Under the pieces are notes generated by a model, which made no database searches, was not told the DNA's origin, and saw only the letters and a list, made by a program, of their open reading frames with translations. This document shows, one piece after another, positions 21,354 through 32,217 of a DNA stretch of 64,000 bases; within the stretch, counting starts at the first letter, position 1, and each line of letters starts with the position of its first letter. Origin of the DNA: Apricaphanius iberus (taxonomy: Eukaryota; Chordata; Actinopteri; Cyprinodontiformes; Aphaniidae); assembly GCA_028564705.1 (NCBI GenBank), contig JAPXFQ010001710.1:124001-188000 (forward strand). The letters run 5' to 3'. The position numbers were made by a program, and so were the translations under genes.

Positions 21354-22065
21354 CAGTGTTGGGAGAAATGCATTACAAAAGTAATAAGTTACAGGAATAG
21401 ATTACCTTTTTCATTAACTGAGTTATGTAATGCATTACTTACAAAATATACAGCAATATATTACTAGTTACAATTTCAGTAACTCAAGTTACAAAAGCAT
21501 TTTAAATAGTTTTTCTGGCCAACTAATGCAACAGATCAAATAAAGCTGGATGCGGTAGGACAAGATCCACCATCCACTTCCTGTTGCTTAAAACCAAAAC
21601 ATCAGAGAATCAGGACGGCTGAGGAAAAGATTGACTGTATATTTAAACAGCGGCATTATTCAGACCGTTTTCCTAACCATCTGTTGTAAGACCTCAGACA
21701 TCGGAGTCTCATCTTTGTCAACCATCTTTGTGATGAGCACTTTCAGCACCTTATATTGATTAGATTTAACAAACATTACCATGAAAAAGAAGGTATGCAA
21801 AGGAACTAGAGACTTAATTTTAATAAAATAGTGTTAAAACTACAGTATTTGGTGTGTGACACTTGTGTAAAATTAAAATTTATAAGTTACGGTGGTTAGA
21901 AGTGGTGGTAAATATTTAAGATATTTTACCCGAAGTAACTTAAAGTAGTATAACTCAGTTACATTTTTTAAGACAGTAATATGGAATGCAAACATATTAC
22001 ATTTTTGAAATTGTAACTAGTAATGTGAAATATATTACAGTTTCTTTGTAACTTTCCCAACACTG
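21354..22065. mobile_element. hAT-type non-autonomous transposon, 712 bp
   Basis: Ends CAGTGTTGGGAGAAATG and CAGTGTTGGGAAAGTTAC (right end reverse-complemented) are inverted, and the flanks are a perfect 8-bp duplication, TTGTTTTT at 21346-21353 and 22066-22073. Both subterminal regions are full of 'attac/gtaat' motifs typical of this fish hAT family. No transposase frame, so it moves only with help. Confidence 0.88.
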
Positions 22066-22073
22066 TTGTTTTT

Positions 22074-22441
22074 AAGAGAAGTGATAAGTTTCGCATAAGA
22101 GTAAGTTACCCTGCCAAAGTATTCCTGGAAGATATGCATATCTAATTGTCCATTTATACCAGATATAAGCTGTGCCAAGTTGCTTTACCAGAAACTCACA
22201 CTAACGTGTTCAGGTATACAAGACAAAGGGATATTTATATGGTTGTTTGTAAAAATGCAGACCCTATGAACAAACAATTCTTACATCTGAAATTCGCATT
22301 CGCGTTAACCATCTGGAATTAGGCTTGCAGGATCCACTCTCCTTATAAAGTGTTTGCCTGAAAGGTAATAGGCAACACCTGGTGGCTGCTCACTGCCGTG
22401 CCCTAGAGAGAAGGTGGGAGAAGGAAGCAGGAGGCACCCAC
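22074..22441. other. unassigned; right end may be Gypsy 3' sequence
   Basis: 22320-22441 (minus strand) follows the Gypsy pol stop codon and includes a 'cctttataaag'-like motif, so it may be part of the retroelement's 3' region or LTR. The remainder is unassigned. Confidence 0.35.
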
Positions 22442-22705
22442 TCACCGGCACACAGACTCAGGAACCCAAACAGTACCCCTCCCCCACAAAGGACTGAGGG
22501 ATACTGGTTTAATTTGAGAGACGTGGAACACAGGGTGGATGTGGAAATGATGAGGGAGTTTAAGCCGGACGGTGGATTGCCTGGTCACTGATTCAACGGG
22601 ATATGGACCAAGGAACCTGGAGGAGAATTTTTTGGAGTGATTTTTATTTGGGAAGTGTTTTGGTGGGGACCATACTTGTTGTAGCGGAAAACGGCTGAAA
22701 GAGGG
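22442..22705 (-). pseudogene. Ty3/Gypsy Pol C-terminal fragment
   Basis: An 88-codon minus-strand segment ending in TGA contains KKFSSRFLGPYPVESV, then VRLKLPHHFHIHPVFHVSQI and KPV. This is the integrase C-terminal (GPY/F) module of chromovirus-type Ty3/Gypsy retrotransposons, where a K(L/F).PR(F/Y).GP(F/Y) motif is followed by VRLKLP...HP.FHVS.(L/I)KP. The upstream reverse transcriptase and integrase core and the downstream chromodomain are missing. Relic only. Confidence 0.8.
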
Positions 22706-22739
22706 AGAGCCATCTGTAGAATGCTGAGCTGATTGGTTA

Positions 22740-23300
22740 AAATTAACTTTTACTTTCCTAACTTCCTGCCATGACTAACTGGGCTGCAGTGCCAATGCAA
22801 GCATTTATTTAAACAGTAAGTGGAGTTCTTTTTTTTCCATCCCTGTATTTAGCACTGCTACTGATAAGAGTGTTTAGGTATCTTCTTAATGATAATGTTG
22901 CCCACAGCACTACTACTTTATTTTTTATGTTTGTTTTATCAAATAAACAAAGAAACCTCCACTTGCTGTACCAGTGTAGCAACAGTATTTCAATTCAGAA
23001 TTTAACTTGGAGTTCAAGAAGAGTAGTTTAAAGCATATATTGTCATTTTCCTAGTGTTACTCCATTTCTCAGATCTAATGATCCAGTTTCTCCTTGTGGA
23101 AGACAAAACAGAAAACTGTAATAGAAATCCTCCCTTGTTACTGGCAGCATTGAAGAGGTTAGCAAACTTTCAATCATAATTTCTGTAACAGTTATTTTTT
23201 TCCCCGCTGATGAGAGGCCTCCGCCTTCTCTGACATTTGACTTGGTTTGCTGATAAATTGCTGCTGCTATTTCCTCCTCTCCCCATGGAAAGAAACAGTG
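22740..23300. repeat. duplicated segment, copy 1
   Basis: Two blocks, 22750-22845 ('tactttcctaacttcc', 'aaacagtaagt(g/a)gagtt') and 23185-23256 ('gatgagaggcctccgccttc', 'tgacatttgacttggtttgc'), recur in the same order at 25515-25680. Copy 1 has about 330 extra bases between the blocks. Probably an unnamed interspersed repeat. Confidence 0.65.
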
Positions 23301-25210
23301 AATTAAATTCATTAAAATTCCACTGGGGAAGATGACACCTTTTACTTTTAAAGGTCTCCCACTCTTGCTCTCTCTACATTTTTCTTTTTTTTACCTAAGA
23401 GATTGATTTGAATTTTAATTTGCCAGCACAATGTCACGGCATCTGTTTGTAAAATGAGGTCAAGGAGCTCAAGTTGTTTTACAGGATCAATACGAGAGGA
23501 TGTAATGCAATAAAGAGGAAAAAATGCTGTGCTGCAGCAATTCTTGAAGGGCTTTCAAATTCAAAACATTAGCAAAAACTTTGTGCTTCTGAAACCAAGG
23601 TCTTTTCATTATTTACCTTCTCTATCAATCAAAGGCCTCAATCCAGCCTCCATATTATTCAGTGAAGACGAAGACAGTTTTTCTCAGCCACTGACCCTGA
23701 CATGGACTGCTGTACAAAGGAAAAATACATCTCCCACTCAGTACCCTCTTCTAGAAGCACCACCAGTGGAGAAATTGCCTGCTGTACCACTTGTCGATGG
23801 AAACAGACTTGCTCAACTTAACCATACAGCATCTGACCAAAACCAGCCATTTTCTTTATTTGTGAGGACAACATTGTAATTGCTTAACGTTCTGGTGGAC
23901 TAAAAACTGCTTTCAAAAAAATTGTCCTTTCTTAAAAAAATTTTTTTTTGCCAGTTGTTTACTTTACAGAACATTCTTTTGAAAGGGAAGATGGGCCATT
24001 TGCTTCTACATTCTCTATTCACCAAGACCAGGAACCATAACTGGATAACTGCGTTGAATAACTAAAATTTCCCCTTTATTCTTGGACTTTTAATGTTTCA
24101 TACATTGGAAGAAAGACAACACAGATGGGTTTGGAAATATAATGAGTTTTATATGTCAGGTTCTACTTGTAACAATTTTCAAGACTCTGAGGCATTTTGT
24201 TTTAAATAATAAATATAATTGCAAATAGAGAGTAGTAAACAGCTGCGAAGTTCGTAGTATTTGGGGAAAGCCTCAGTCCCTTTGTAGATTATTGTTAAAA
24301 GATTGCCTCAAACTACTCCCAGTCCTATTTGAGAAAAAGGGGTGTATACTGTAGATAATAAAAAAACAAAACATAAACCTATCTCTCTTTTTTTTCTGAC
24401 ATTTCACAAATACCAAAAAATATATATTTATTAATTTAAATAAAAACAGTTTAATTTGATGTTTGACGGTAAAGAATCTAACCGTAATATCCCTGTTGAT
24501 GCACACTGCACCAACCAAAGATTGTATTTTGAATAGTTTTGGCCAATCACACCTACTTTAGCTAATCTACATCTGCTATTAATTGAAACAATCCCTACGT
24601 AATATAGGCTATATTCTGCTTATAAGCCTAAGCAAACATGCTTTAGCTTTATTGTAAATAAACTCTGCAGGGAGGACACAAAACTATAAAATATGTTTAT
24701 TTCAGTTGTAAAATCACAGTATATTGTCCCCATAGGGATATTTATATTGGCCCCTGAAGCTGTTAAATTAATTACCCCGGCAATGTTAAAAACAAAACAA
24801 CATAGGAAAAACTGTAAATATACGTAGTATTAAACCATTTGTGACATGACAGATACATATTTAACAATATACTGGAACAGCTGGATTTAGTTTATCTTTC
24901 CACATTCTACTTAGTGATAAACAATTCTGATGGCAGAGCTAAGTCAAATAAATATCAAGATTGCAAATCAGTCATAAAAGATAAAAATATAAACTTTTTT
25001 TTTAATGTTTATTTAATTTACAGCAGGTAAAACAGCATTGAACAGGTCAATGTTTTTCTCTATTTAAGTATTTCTAATGGGGCTATTGAAAAACAAAATT
25101 ATTAATCTTTGCAACAAAGCAATCCAAACATTGAAAGAAGTCAATTAATTAACCCGGAGATTAATTAGGGATAGAAAAGTGGAATGACTGTATATGAAGT
25201 ATTATAGATA
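23301..25210. other. unassigned, with one 116-codon frame
   Basis: AT-rich. A plus-strand frame at 23529-23879 (116 codons) is the longest here; it contains FSEDEDSFSQPLTLTW and is proline-rich at 70-85 but matches no family I know and has no splice-site support. The rest shows nothing. Confidence 0.4.
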
Positions 25211-27133
25211 CAGTGCCTATAGAAATTATTAACCCCTTGGATGTTTTACACTTTTTATTGCTTTTACAAATAAATCATGATCAACAAAACATTTTTAACC
25301 AATGTCAGAGATAGGATCTCTAGTTCCTGTATTAACCAAAAACACCTTGCCACAACCCAGTAGCCAGGAGTAGAAAAAGTGTTTACTTGCATGAAGAAGG
25401 AAAGGAGGGGTCAACCCACTAAAGAACTCAATTCACAAGGCCCATATTTAAACAGATGAATGGCTCTCTGCCTTTTCTACATTCCTTTTGTCTGTTCTCA
25501 TAGCAGCTTTTAAAAGCTACTTTCCTAACTTCCAAACACGACAAGCTGTACTGCATTACTAATGCCAGAATGCATGTAAACAGTAAGTAGAGTTTTGTTT
25601 TTTTGTACCATAATTGATGTTATTTTTTCGCTGCAGATGAGAGGCCTCCTCCTTCTCTGACATTTGACTTGGTTTGCCTATAAAAATATGTTCTGCAGCT
25701 TTTATGACCCCACTTTCCTGTCCATGCAGAGAGCACATGTCATCAAAGCTACTCCAGTCTGTACAGATCAATAATATTCTGTATACAATACTCATTCAGT
25801 GCAAAAACTAAATATATGATAAATGCAATTAATGTATTCACATTTCTTAATTATTTTTTTGCAAAATTATTTTAATGTCAAAGTGAAAACAGATTTTTAC
25901 TACATAATAACCAAGATATGCCACATAAATATTCACCTACTTCAAGACAGTATTTGGTATCTATACCTTTGGCTGCAATCACAGCATATAGTCTAGTTGC
26001 TCATCCGGGCATTGCAGTTTTCCTTCAGAACATCCACCTTTGTGTCTTCAAATCATTTCTAAGACGCTATAGCTCATATCGCTGTCCTGGTGGAAAATAA
26101 ATGTTCTATGAATCCGTAGTTTTCTTGTAGATGGAACTAACTTGTGCTGCACAAATTCTCTACATTTTCTGCATTCATTTTAGCTTCTAAATTTATGAAA
26201 ACTTTCAATGCCTACTAGTGAGACTTATCCCCATAGCATGATGCTGCCACCACAATGCTTCACAGTGGAGGTGTGTTTGTGATGATGTGGGCGTTTGTTG
26301 TCAGCCAAGCGTAACATCTTGTCTAATGGGAAAACAATAAAAAAAATTGGTCTCATCACACTAAATAAATTTCTCCCACTTTACCATGCAGGCTCTCATG
26401 TGTCTTTTGGCAAACTCCAGATTGGAATTTTTTTCAACAGGGACTTTCTCAGTGTCACTCTACCATAAAGCCTCGACTGGTAAAAAACCTGAGCAACAGT
26501 TGTATGAAGACTCTCTTTCATCTCAGCTGCTGAAGCTTGTAACTCCTTCAGTGTAGTCGTAGTGGCCTCTCTTATTCATCTCCATCTTATACGGTCAAAC
26601 AGTCTGAACTCGTCAGATTTACACATGGGCCATATCCGTTCCATCTCTTGATGGATTTAACTGAATTCCAGGGGATGTTCAGTGCCTTAGAGAGACTTGT
26701 GTATCCATCCCCTGACCTATACTTTACTATAACATTTTATTTTAAATGCTTGGAGTGTTCTTTAGTCTTCTTTTGTAATGGTTGCCAGGAACACTGATTA
26801 ACCAATGAATGAACTTCCCAGAGACGGCTGTCTTGATATTACAATCATTTGAGACACATTCACTGCTTTCCCGTGAACTCCATTCCACTCAATGTGAGAC
26901 TACTAGCACCAATTAAGAATTATGTAAATCCCTTTAAATTGGGGTGAATATTTATGCAATCACTTATTTCTTGTTACAATATATTTTCAATTGTCAATAT
27001 TTTGTAGAAATTGATTTTCACTTTGACATTAAAGTTTTTTTTCTGTCAAAAAGCCACATTTGTTGAACCTCATTTATTTGCACAAAAAACCCCAATAAAA
27101 AGCAGCAAAACATCCAAGGGGTTGAATATTGAA
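25211..27133 (-). mobile_element. decayed Tc1-like transposon with an insertion
   Basis: The left end follows a TA and reads CAGTGCCTATAGAAATTATT; 'aaccccttggatgttttac' pairs with inverted 'aaaacatccaaggggtt' at 27107-27124. 25920-26800 is the minus-strand transposase region, recognisable from Tc1 phrases such as 'atgatgctgccaccacaatg' and 'ttggtctcatcacac', but full of stops. The inner arm motif 'aatgtcaaagtgaaaa' (25874) is mirrored at 27016-27031. The left inverted repeat is split by about 550 bp (roughly 25300-25850) of foreign sequence. The right tip is missing. Dead copy. Confidence 0.75.
25505..25680. repeat. duplicated segment, copy 2
   Basis: Same two blocks as at 22740-23300, nearer together. 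It lies inside the insert that splits the Tc1 relic, which implies that the sequence moved here after the Tc1 insertion. Confidence 0.65.
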
Positions 27134-27342
27134 TTGAATCATCCTTTTTATTTCAGATATAATTTCCCTCTGTGAATAGGTTCATAAATCATGCATATTA
27201 AAATGCAGTAATGTTGCATTAAAAGGTAAAGAAAGCCGTGACTTGTCTCCCCAGGGAGTTTTACAGTAATGCACACCTTTGGGTTTGAGAACAAAACAAC
27301 TCATATAGCAATGTAAGGGACATGTTTGAATCGTCTAGCCAC

Positions 27343-27445
27343 CCATCCATCCATCCATCCATTGTCTATGCCGCTTATCCTTCAAGGGACACAGGGACAC
27401 AGCGGGTACACCCTGGACAGGTCGCCATCCATTACAGATCATCTA
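27343..27445. repeat. dispersed fish repeat, fragment 3
   Basis: (CCAT)n run, then 'ctatgccgcttatccttcaa', 'gggtacaccctggacaggtc' and 'gccatccatt'. This is the clearest of three fragments of this common repeat in the window. Confidence 0.6.
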
Positions 27446-27495
27446 TTCAATTTAATTCAGATATAATTTCCCTCTGTGATCAATAAAGTAAGTGC
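27446..27495 (+). repeat. Rex1-like LINE 3' terminus
   Basis: 'aatttccctctgtgatcaat' followed by 'aaagta' is the conserved 3' end of Rex1-type LINEs. A partial second copy ('tcagatataatttccctctg') lies at 27153-27174. Confidence 0.6.
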
Positions 27496-27630
27496 TGTTG
27501 TAACTCATATTATTTAAGTTTCTCCAAAGAGATTTTTCGAATTCTGTTTGCTCTACCGGTCTATGTAACAGCCAATATGAAAAAGCCTCCGACTGAAAAC
27601 ACTGTTGTTTTATGACAGCCTCATAATAAT

Positions 27631-27919
27631 GGTTTGCATTCATATAGCGCTTTTCGAGACCCTCAAAGCACTTTACAATTCCATTACTCATTGACTCTCA
27701 CATGCTGGTGGAAGCAGGCTGCATTTGTAGCCACAGCTGCCCTGGGCCAGACTGACAGAAGCAAGGCTGCCATATCATGCCATTGGTCAACACCAGTAGG
27801 CAAAGTAGGCGAAGTGTCTTGCCCAAGTACATAACCGAATGTACCATGCAGTAGCAGAAATCAAACCCACAATTTATGGGTCGTAGGCCAATAACTCTAC
27901 CATTGAGCCACAGCCGTCC
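27631..27919 (-). mobile_element. tRNA-derived SINE
   Basis: Read on the minus strand, 27919 to about 27850 is tRNA-like: box A TGGCTCAATGGTAGAG and a decayed box B GGGTTTGATTTC, the internal RNA polymerase III promoter. The body contains 'ggcaagacacttcgcctac', and the 3' end reads 'aaagcgctatatgaatgcaa', a tail shared with LINEs in many fish SINEs. It depends on a partner LINE for movement. Old copy, box B mutated. Confidence 0.75.
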
Positions 27920-27989
27920 TTGGAGGGGATAATGTGGGTTGTCCACAGTCTACTTGATTTTATAGAGAATCCATATTTGCATCCTCATC

Positions 27990-28125
27990 TTGAGTGTTTC
28001 CACAGCTGTCCCCAGAACAGAACCAACCTTCTTTATCAGGATGGGCCTTTTATATATCCCTGGTTCCTATGTTGCTACCCCAACAGATGATGGCTGAAGA
28101 GAATACACTGTCCACAGCGACAACA
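27990..28125 (-). pseudogene. Rex1-like LINE ORF2 crumb
   Basis: 'gaacagaaccaaccttcttt', 'atcaggatgggcc' and 'gctaccccaacagatgatgg' match, in order, 55182-55285 in the larger minus-strand Rex1-like LINE. It covers part of the region past the reverse transcriptase. Confidence 0.75.
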
Positions 28126-28134
28126 ACTCAAGGA

Positions 28135-28320
28135 GAATTCAGGGTTCATTTCAGCCGAACATAGAGCTAGGTTCTAAGGCGGACCAGAGTTTACTTTTTT
28201 GGTCTGCATCAGAGCCCGAATTTAGATTCACACCTCCCCCGAACTGGACCAGACTTTCCGGGCAAAATAATTAGAGTTTGATTAAAGCAGACCAAATGGG
28301 GCTGGTGTGAATGCACCCTC
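28135..28320. mobile_element. MITE fragment
   Basis: The right end, reverse-complemented, starts GGGTGCATTCACACCAGCCC, and the interior has 'tggtctgc' and 'cgaactggaccagac' motifs in both orientations, as in an abundant fish MITE group. The left end is degenerate; no duplication established. Confidence 0.5.
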
Positions 28321-29365
28321 AAGCTGTGTAGAGGGTATGGCCAGTGACTTGTGTATCCCTAATGGTCTTATTAGTGTGATGGCTTTAACTAGTGTGTTAC
28401 TATTGTAACAAAGAGGCCTTTTGGTTGAGAGGTGAAAGGTCTCTAAAAATCAAGAGATGTCCAGTTTCCTTTGACTTAGCCTTAGTAATATATTCAAAAT
28501 AAAATGTCATCTGCCTGACAGAAAAAACGATAGAAAAGTATTATTTTAGATGATTGTGAATAAATTCAGGTAGTACGGTTCTTTAAAATGACAATTTGTG
28601 TTAAACTCAGGGAAGCTGATAATAAAATGCTTGTTGTGGTGTGTGTAGAGCAAATAACTTTGAGTGCAAAAACTTTAACCTGTTATTCCAATAAAATCTG
28701 ATTTGTGCTTTAAGAACAGAAAAATCAGATAAATCCAACTGCGTGGATTGGGATGACTCATCGCACGTCCTCTGATTCCTGTTTCATTGGTCTCTGCGGG
28801 CAGAAAACTCTTTCCATTATGTCAGAGATTATATCATTTGCGAAGCAGTTAGCCTGTACCTTGCTTATCTTTTTTGCTAATGCCTTCACAGACTATTTGC
28901 CATGATCAGATTTTGAAGCTCTGTCACCAGCATCCCCCCCTGTAGCCCTTTGCTTTCGGAATTAGTTTCAGTCTTTATGGCGTTTCTGTGTGAGCAAGAG
29001 GTTATCGAGATCATCAGAGATCCAGGGGTCCAGAAGCAGAGCAGCAAATCTGTTTTCTGCTCAAAGCCTTTGTTGTCTGGTGGTCCATTGTTAACTCTTC
29101 TTGTTAAAGCTGGCTACAAAACAGGACTTTCACTGCAATTTCTCCTTCTAATGGACTGTGAGAAACTGGTGGAGAACAAGGGCACTGTCCTCATTCTAAA
29201 TTAGTTTGGGCAATTTGTTATCCTCAAAGAAGTGTCACTCACATGTTTCAGCTGAAGAAGAAAGATTCTCAGGAGAGAGAGCACCAGCACTGTGAGAGAG
29301 CAGGTAATTGAAATGTTGTGGCTTGTGAGTAAACATCCCCACCACCTCGTTCTGTCCAACATGTA
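28321..29365. other. unassigned
   Basis: No element recognised. An 84-codon plus-strand frame at 28950-29204 has no domain. Confidence 0.45.
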
Positions 29366-29373
29366 ACCAGGTT

Positions 29374-30457
29374 ATCGTGTTTCTTTGGTGCCAAAATCTG
29401 TGCGCGCATAAAAACCGTAAAAACCGTAATCAGCGCGCATAAAGACCACACTCTGTGCGCTCGCGGTCTCTGTATACGCACGCGCCGTCACTCTCTGCGC
29501 ATTTGGCGTCACTGTCTGTGCCCTCGCAGTCTCTCTCTGTGCCTTCTGCTCGCTCACCTTTAGTGAGTTTTGGCACTTTGGGGGCGGGCTTTGAATAGAC
29601 GGACCACCAACCCTCCTCCTTTCTGATTGGCCACTACTGTCTCCAGGTCAGAGCCAATCGAGGTAGAGAAGGGCGGCAGCATTTAATTGCAGATCGAGAA
29701 AGAGGTAAGTTTACTAAAAAAGTAGACCATTTTGGTCCGTTTTGGAGCTGGTTGGGGGGATGGTGACTTCATCACACAGAAATAAAACTTTTAATATCTC
29801 AGAAACCAAAACAGCACAAACTATTTTACAAACATTTTAATTGCACAAATCAGCACAAACGAAGCACTAAAAAAGTAGACCACTTTGGCCCGTTTTGGTG
29901 CTGTCTGGGGGGATGGTGACCTTTGAATGACCTATAAAATAAAGTTTAATATTTTCCTTTACTTTTCAAGTGGGGGGGGGGACAGTTTCACTGAGGTAGA
30001 GACGTGTGCTGCTTTGGTTTCTTAGATATTAAACTTTATTTTATAAAGGGTGCCGCCAACCGCAATGATGACCCGCCCTTCTCTGCCTCGATTGGCTCTG
30101 ACCTGGAGACAGTAGTGGCCAATCAGAAAGGAGGAGGGTTGGTGGTCCGTCTATTCAAAGCCCGCCCCCAAGGTGCCAAAACTCAGCAAAGGCGAGCGAG
30201 CAAAAGGCACAGAGAGAGACAGCGAGGGCACAGACAGTGACGCCGAGTGCGCAGAGTGACGGCGCATGCGTATATAGAGGCCGCGAGCGCACAGAGAGTG
30301 ACAGCGCCGCGAGCGCACAGAGAGTGACAGCGCGCGTGGCCTTTATGCGCGCGGATTTTGGCACCAAAGAAACACGATAATATCGTCGCGAGCGCACAGA
30401 GAGTGACAGCGCGCGTGGCCTTTATGCGCGCGGATTTTGGCACCAAAGAAACACGAT
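29374..30457. mobile_element. foldback (long inverted repeat) transposon
   Basis: Perfect 8-bp duplication ACCAGGTT at 29366-29373 and 30458-30465. Ends read ATCGTGTTTCTTTGGTGCC in both directions. The outer arms (about 29374-29690 and 30055-30378) are near-complete inverted copies, GC-rich, containing 'ctgtgcgctcgcgg' and 'gattggccactactgtctcc' motifs. The centre is palindromic too: 29933-29952 and 30026-30045 are exact 20-bp inverted copies. The right 71-bp terminus is present twice (30308-30378 and 30387-30457), separated by AATATCGT. The 8-bp duplication suggests a hAT-like transposase. No coding frame of its own. Confidence 0.88.
30308..30457. repeat. tandemly duplicated transposon terminus
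   Basis: Two 71-bp copies of the right end of the foldback element with an 8-base spacer; period 79 bp. Within and just upstream, 'gagcgcacagagagtgacag' occurs three times. Confidence 0.9.
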
Positions 30458-30465
30458 ACCAGGTT

Positions 30466-30975
30466 GAGGTTGATGAGCAAACAGCCATCATTACAGCAGA
30501 CAAAGTCTTCATAATTCCTTAACGCTCGGATAAAACACGAGCACAAGCTGAGAAACACCAAGAATCACTAAAGTGAAGAAATTTTACATGCAGCAGAGAG
30601 AGGTTGCAACAGCTCGGCAACAATAAAGTCACCCATAGGTTTCTGAAGAGCTGAATTGAAACCAACTGGGTGGCTCCCACTATCACCATCTTGGCTGTGT
30701 TACGTGCTCGTAACGCCTGGAAAATACAAACTATTGGACAAAGAGGGAGATTTGAGAGTGGGGTGTGAGGATGGGGGCAGATGATTGACACCCATCAAAC
30801 TCTAAGCCAATGTAGTTACAAGCTAAGAGAGCTAACCCGGAGCTAACCAAAGCTAACTCACAGCTCATCTGACACCTGTCAATCAATGGGACGTGACACT
30901 TATTATTCATTATTTTAAGCTTAAATTAGATCTAAACGGATGACTTGATATTATTATTTTTTTAAACTCAGAGTT
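30466..30975. other. unassigned
   Basis: Contains repeated 'agctaac' motifs at 30824-30860. No gene or element boundary recognised. Confidence 0.4.
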
Positions 30976-31384
30976 GTCATGACGACCCAAAATGCTTTTT
31001 ACACCGACTGTAACCATGTTTACTTTAGCTGTTGAAGTAAAAACAATCTTAAATTTGTACCAGGCTTTTAATACACTTCATAAATACCGAGCTGTGTTTA
31101 GACCAGGAACTGAAAAAGAGAAGAAATTGCAGCAGACTGTGTTTAAACAGTAAGAAAGATAGTTTAGGTTAAGACCCCTATAAAAGCGGGTATCTGTAAA
31201 TCATTTTGGGGGAGAACCAGACTCGGGGAGCATATGATACTTTGGCATACAATGAATGTTTATGTACTGGGAGTGACCATTTCATATGATTCTTTCTTCT
31301 TCGTGTTTAATAAAAAGAGATGAGCGCTGTTTAGCCAGCGCGTACACATTTGTGAGCCCGACCTGCAGGTGCGTCTTATAACAA
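30976..31384 (+). repeat. LTR-like promoter/poly(A) segment
   Basis: Starts TGTCATGACG and ends TTATAACA, TG...CA as in LTRs. It contains a TATA box (CCTATAAAAG, about 31188) and, about 120 bases on, a poly(A) signal in TTTAATAAAAAGAG, the U3-R-U5 order of a retroviral-type LTR. No internal coding region, primer-binding site or flanking duplication was found, so it would be a solo LTR. The exact ends are inferred. Confidence 0.4.
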
Positions 31385-31772
31385 ACAGATCTGTGTTGTT
31401 GTTTTTTCTGCTTTATTCCTGGAACGGATATGACTTTTTCGACCCTGCTGAGAACCGCTGGATTCTCAAACCGTGAACAGAGCTAATTGACAGTTTTGGA
31501 GTTAATCCACAATAGAGGAACACTTTAATAAAAAAATTAAACTCCAGCACTGTGTAGTTGGCAATTTAAAAAGGGAATCAAAAGGAACTTGCTCCTTTCT
31601 AGAGCCTACCCCTATCTACGGAACTGGCAGGGGTCAAGTGGACAAATAATTTTTATGGGGTAAGAATCCGTACACTCGGTTTACTAAACCATGCACACGG
31701 ATTACTAATATGTTCCCTCTTTATTATTTCTTCTATATTATTTATTTAACTGTGGTCTCAAAAAACAAATTG

Positions 31773-31841
31773 CTGCTTTGGCAGACTGGTTAACATGCAG
31801 GATGGGCACCTGGTTTACAGTGGTTCAAATCCCACTCATGC
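31773..31841 (+). ncRNA. tRNA-like sequence (SINE head or tRNA relic)
   Basis: 'ttggcagactggttaacatg' resembles a box A and GGTTCAAATCC is close to a box B; 'ggca' and 'tgcc' could pair as an acceptor-like end. Length is about that of a tRNA, but the anticodon arm is unclear. Not a functional tRNA in my reading. Confidence 0.35.
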
Positions 31842-32217
31842 CGTCACTTTGCCACACAGCCTTTTTTTGGGTTTCCTACAGGAAAGTAGGCTATAAACAT
31901 AAGTGCTGTTTAAACCGGGGACATCTCCGGCATTATTTATAAATAATAGTTTGGCCCACACCACTTGTGGAATTTTTTAACAGTGCAGGTCTAACATTCA
32001 CTCCTGCTCCCATTGCTATTTTCATATAAACAGCATCCAAACTGATATTTCACTATCTTAAACAGTTTGTTAACGTGCAGATGTTGTAACTTTCTTTGCC
32101 GAGATTCATGTTACGTCCAATAAAGACTTGCATTCAAAGTGGGCACTTTATCAGTAAGTAACAGGTTAACTCCTATCTCTTTAATGCAAGGTGTTTATGC
32201 TGCACCACCCGCTCCAT

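Noticed and set aside
25918..26100. 60-codon plus-strand frame
   Set aside because: Lies opposite the decayed Tc1 transposase region; no domain.
30308..30457. CRISPR-like array (repeat-spacer-repeat)
   Set aside because: Only two copies, vertebrate context, and they are the terminus of a transposon.
30155..30561. Minus-strand frames with repeated SLCAL-type peptides
   Set aside because: They translate the tandem arms of the foldback element; repetition comes from the DNA structure.
31773..31841. Functional tRNA gene
   Set aside because: Box-like motifs exist but the cloverleaf is not convincing and the region is transposon-rich.
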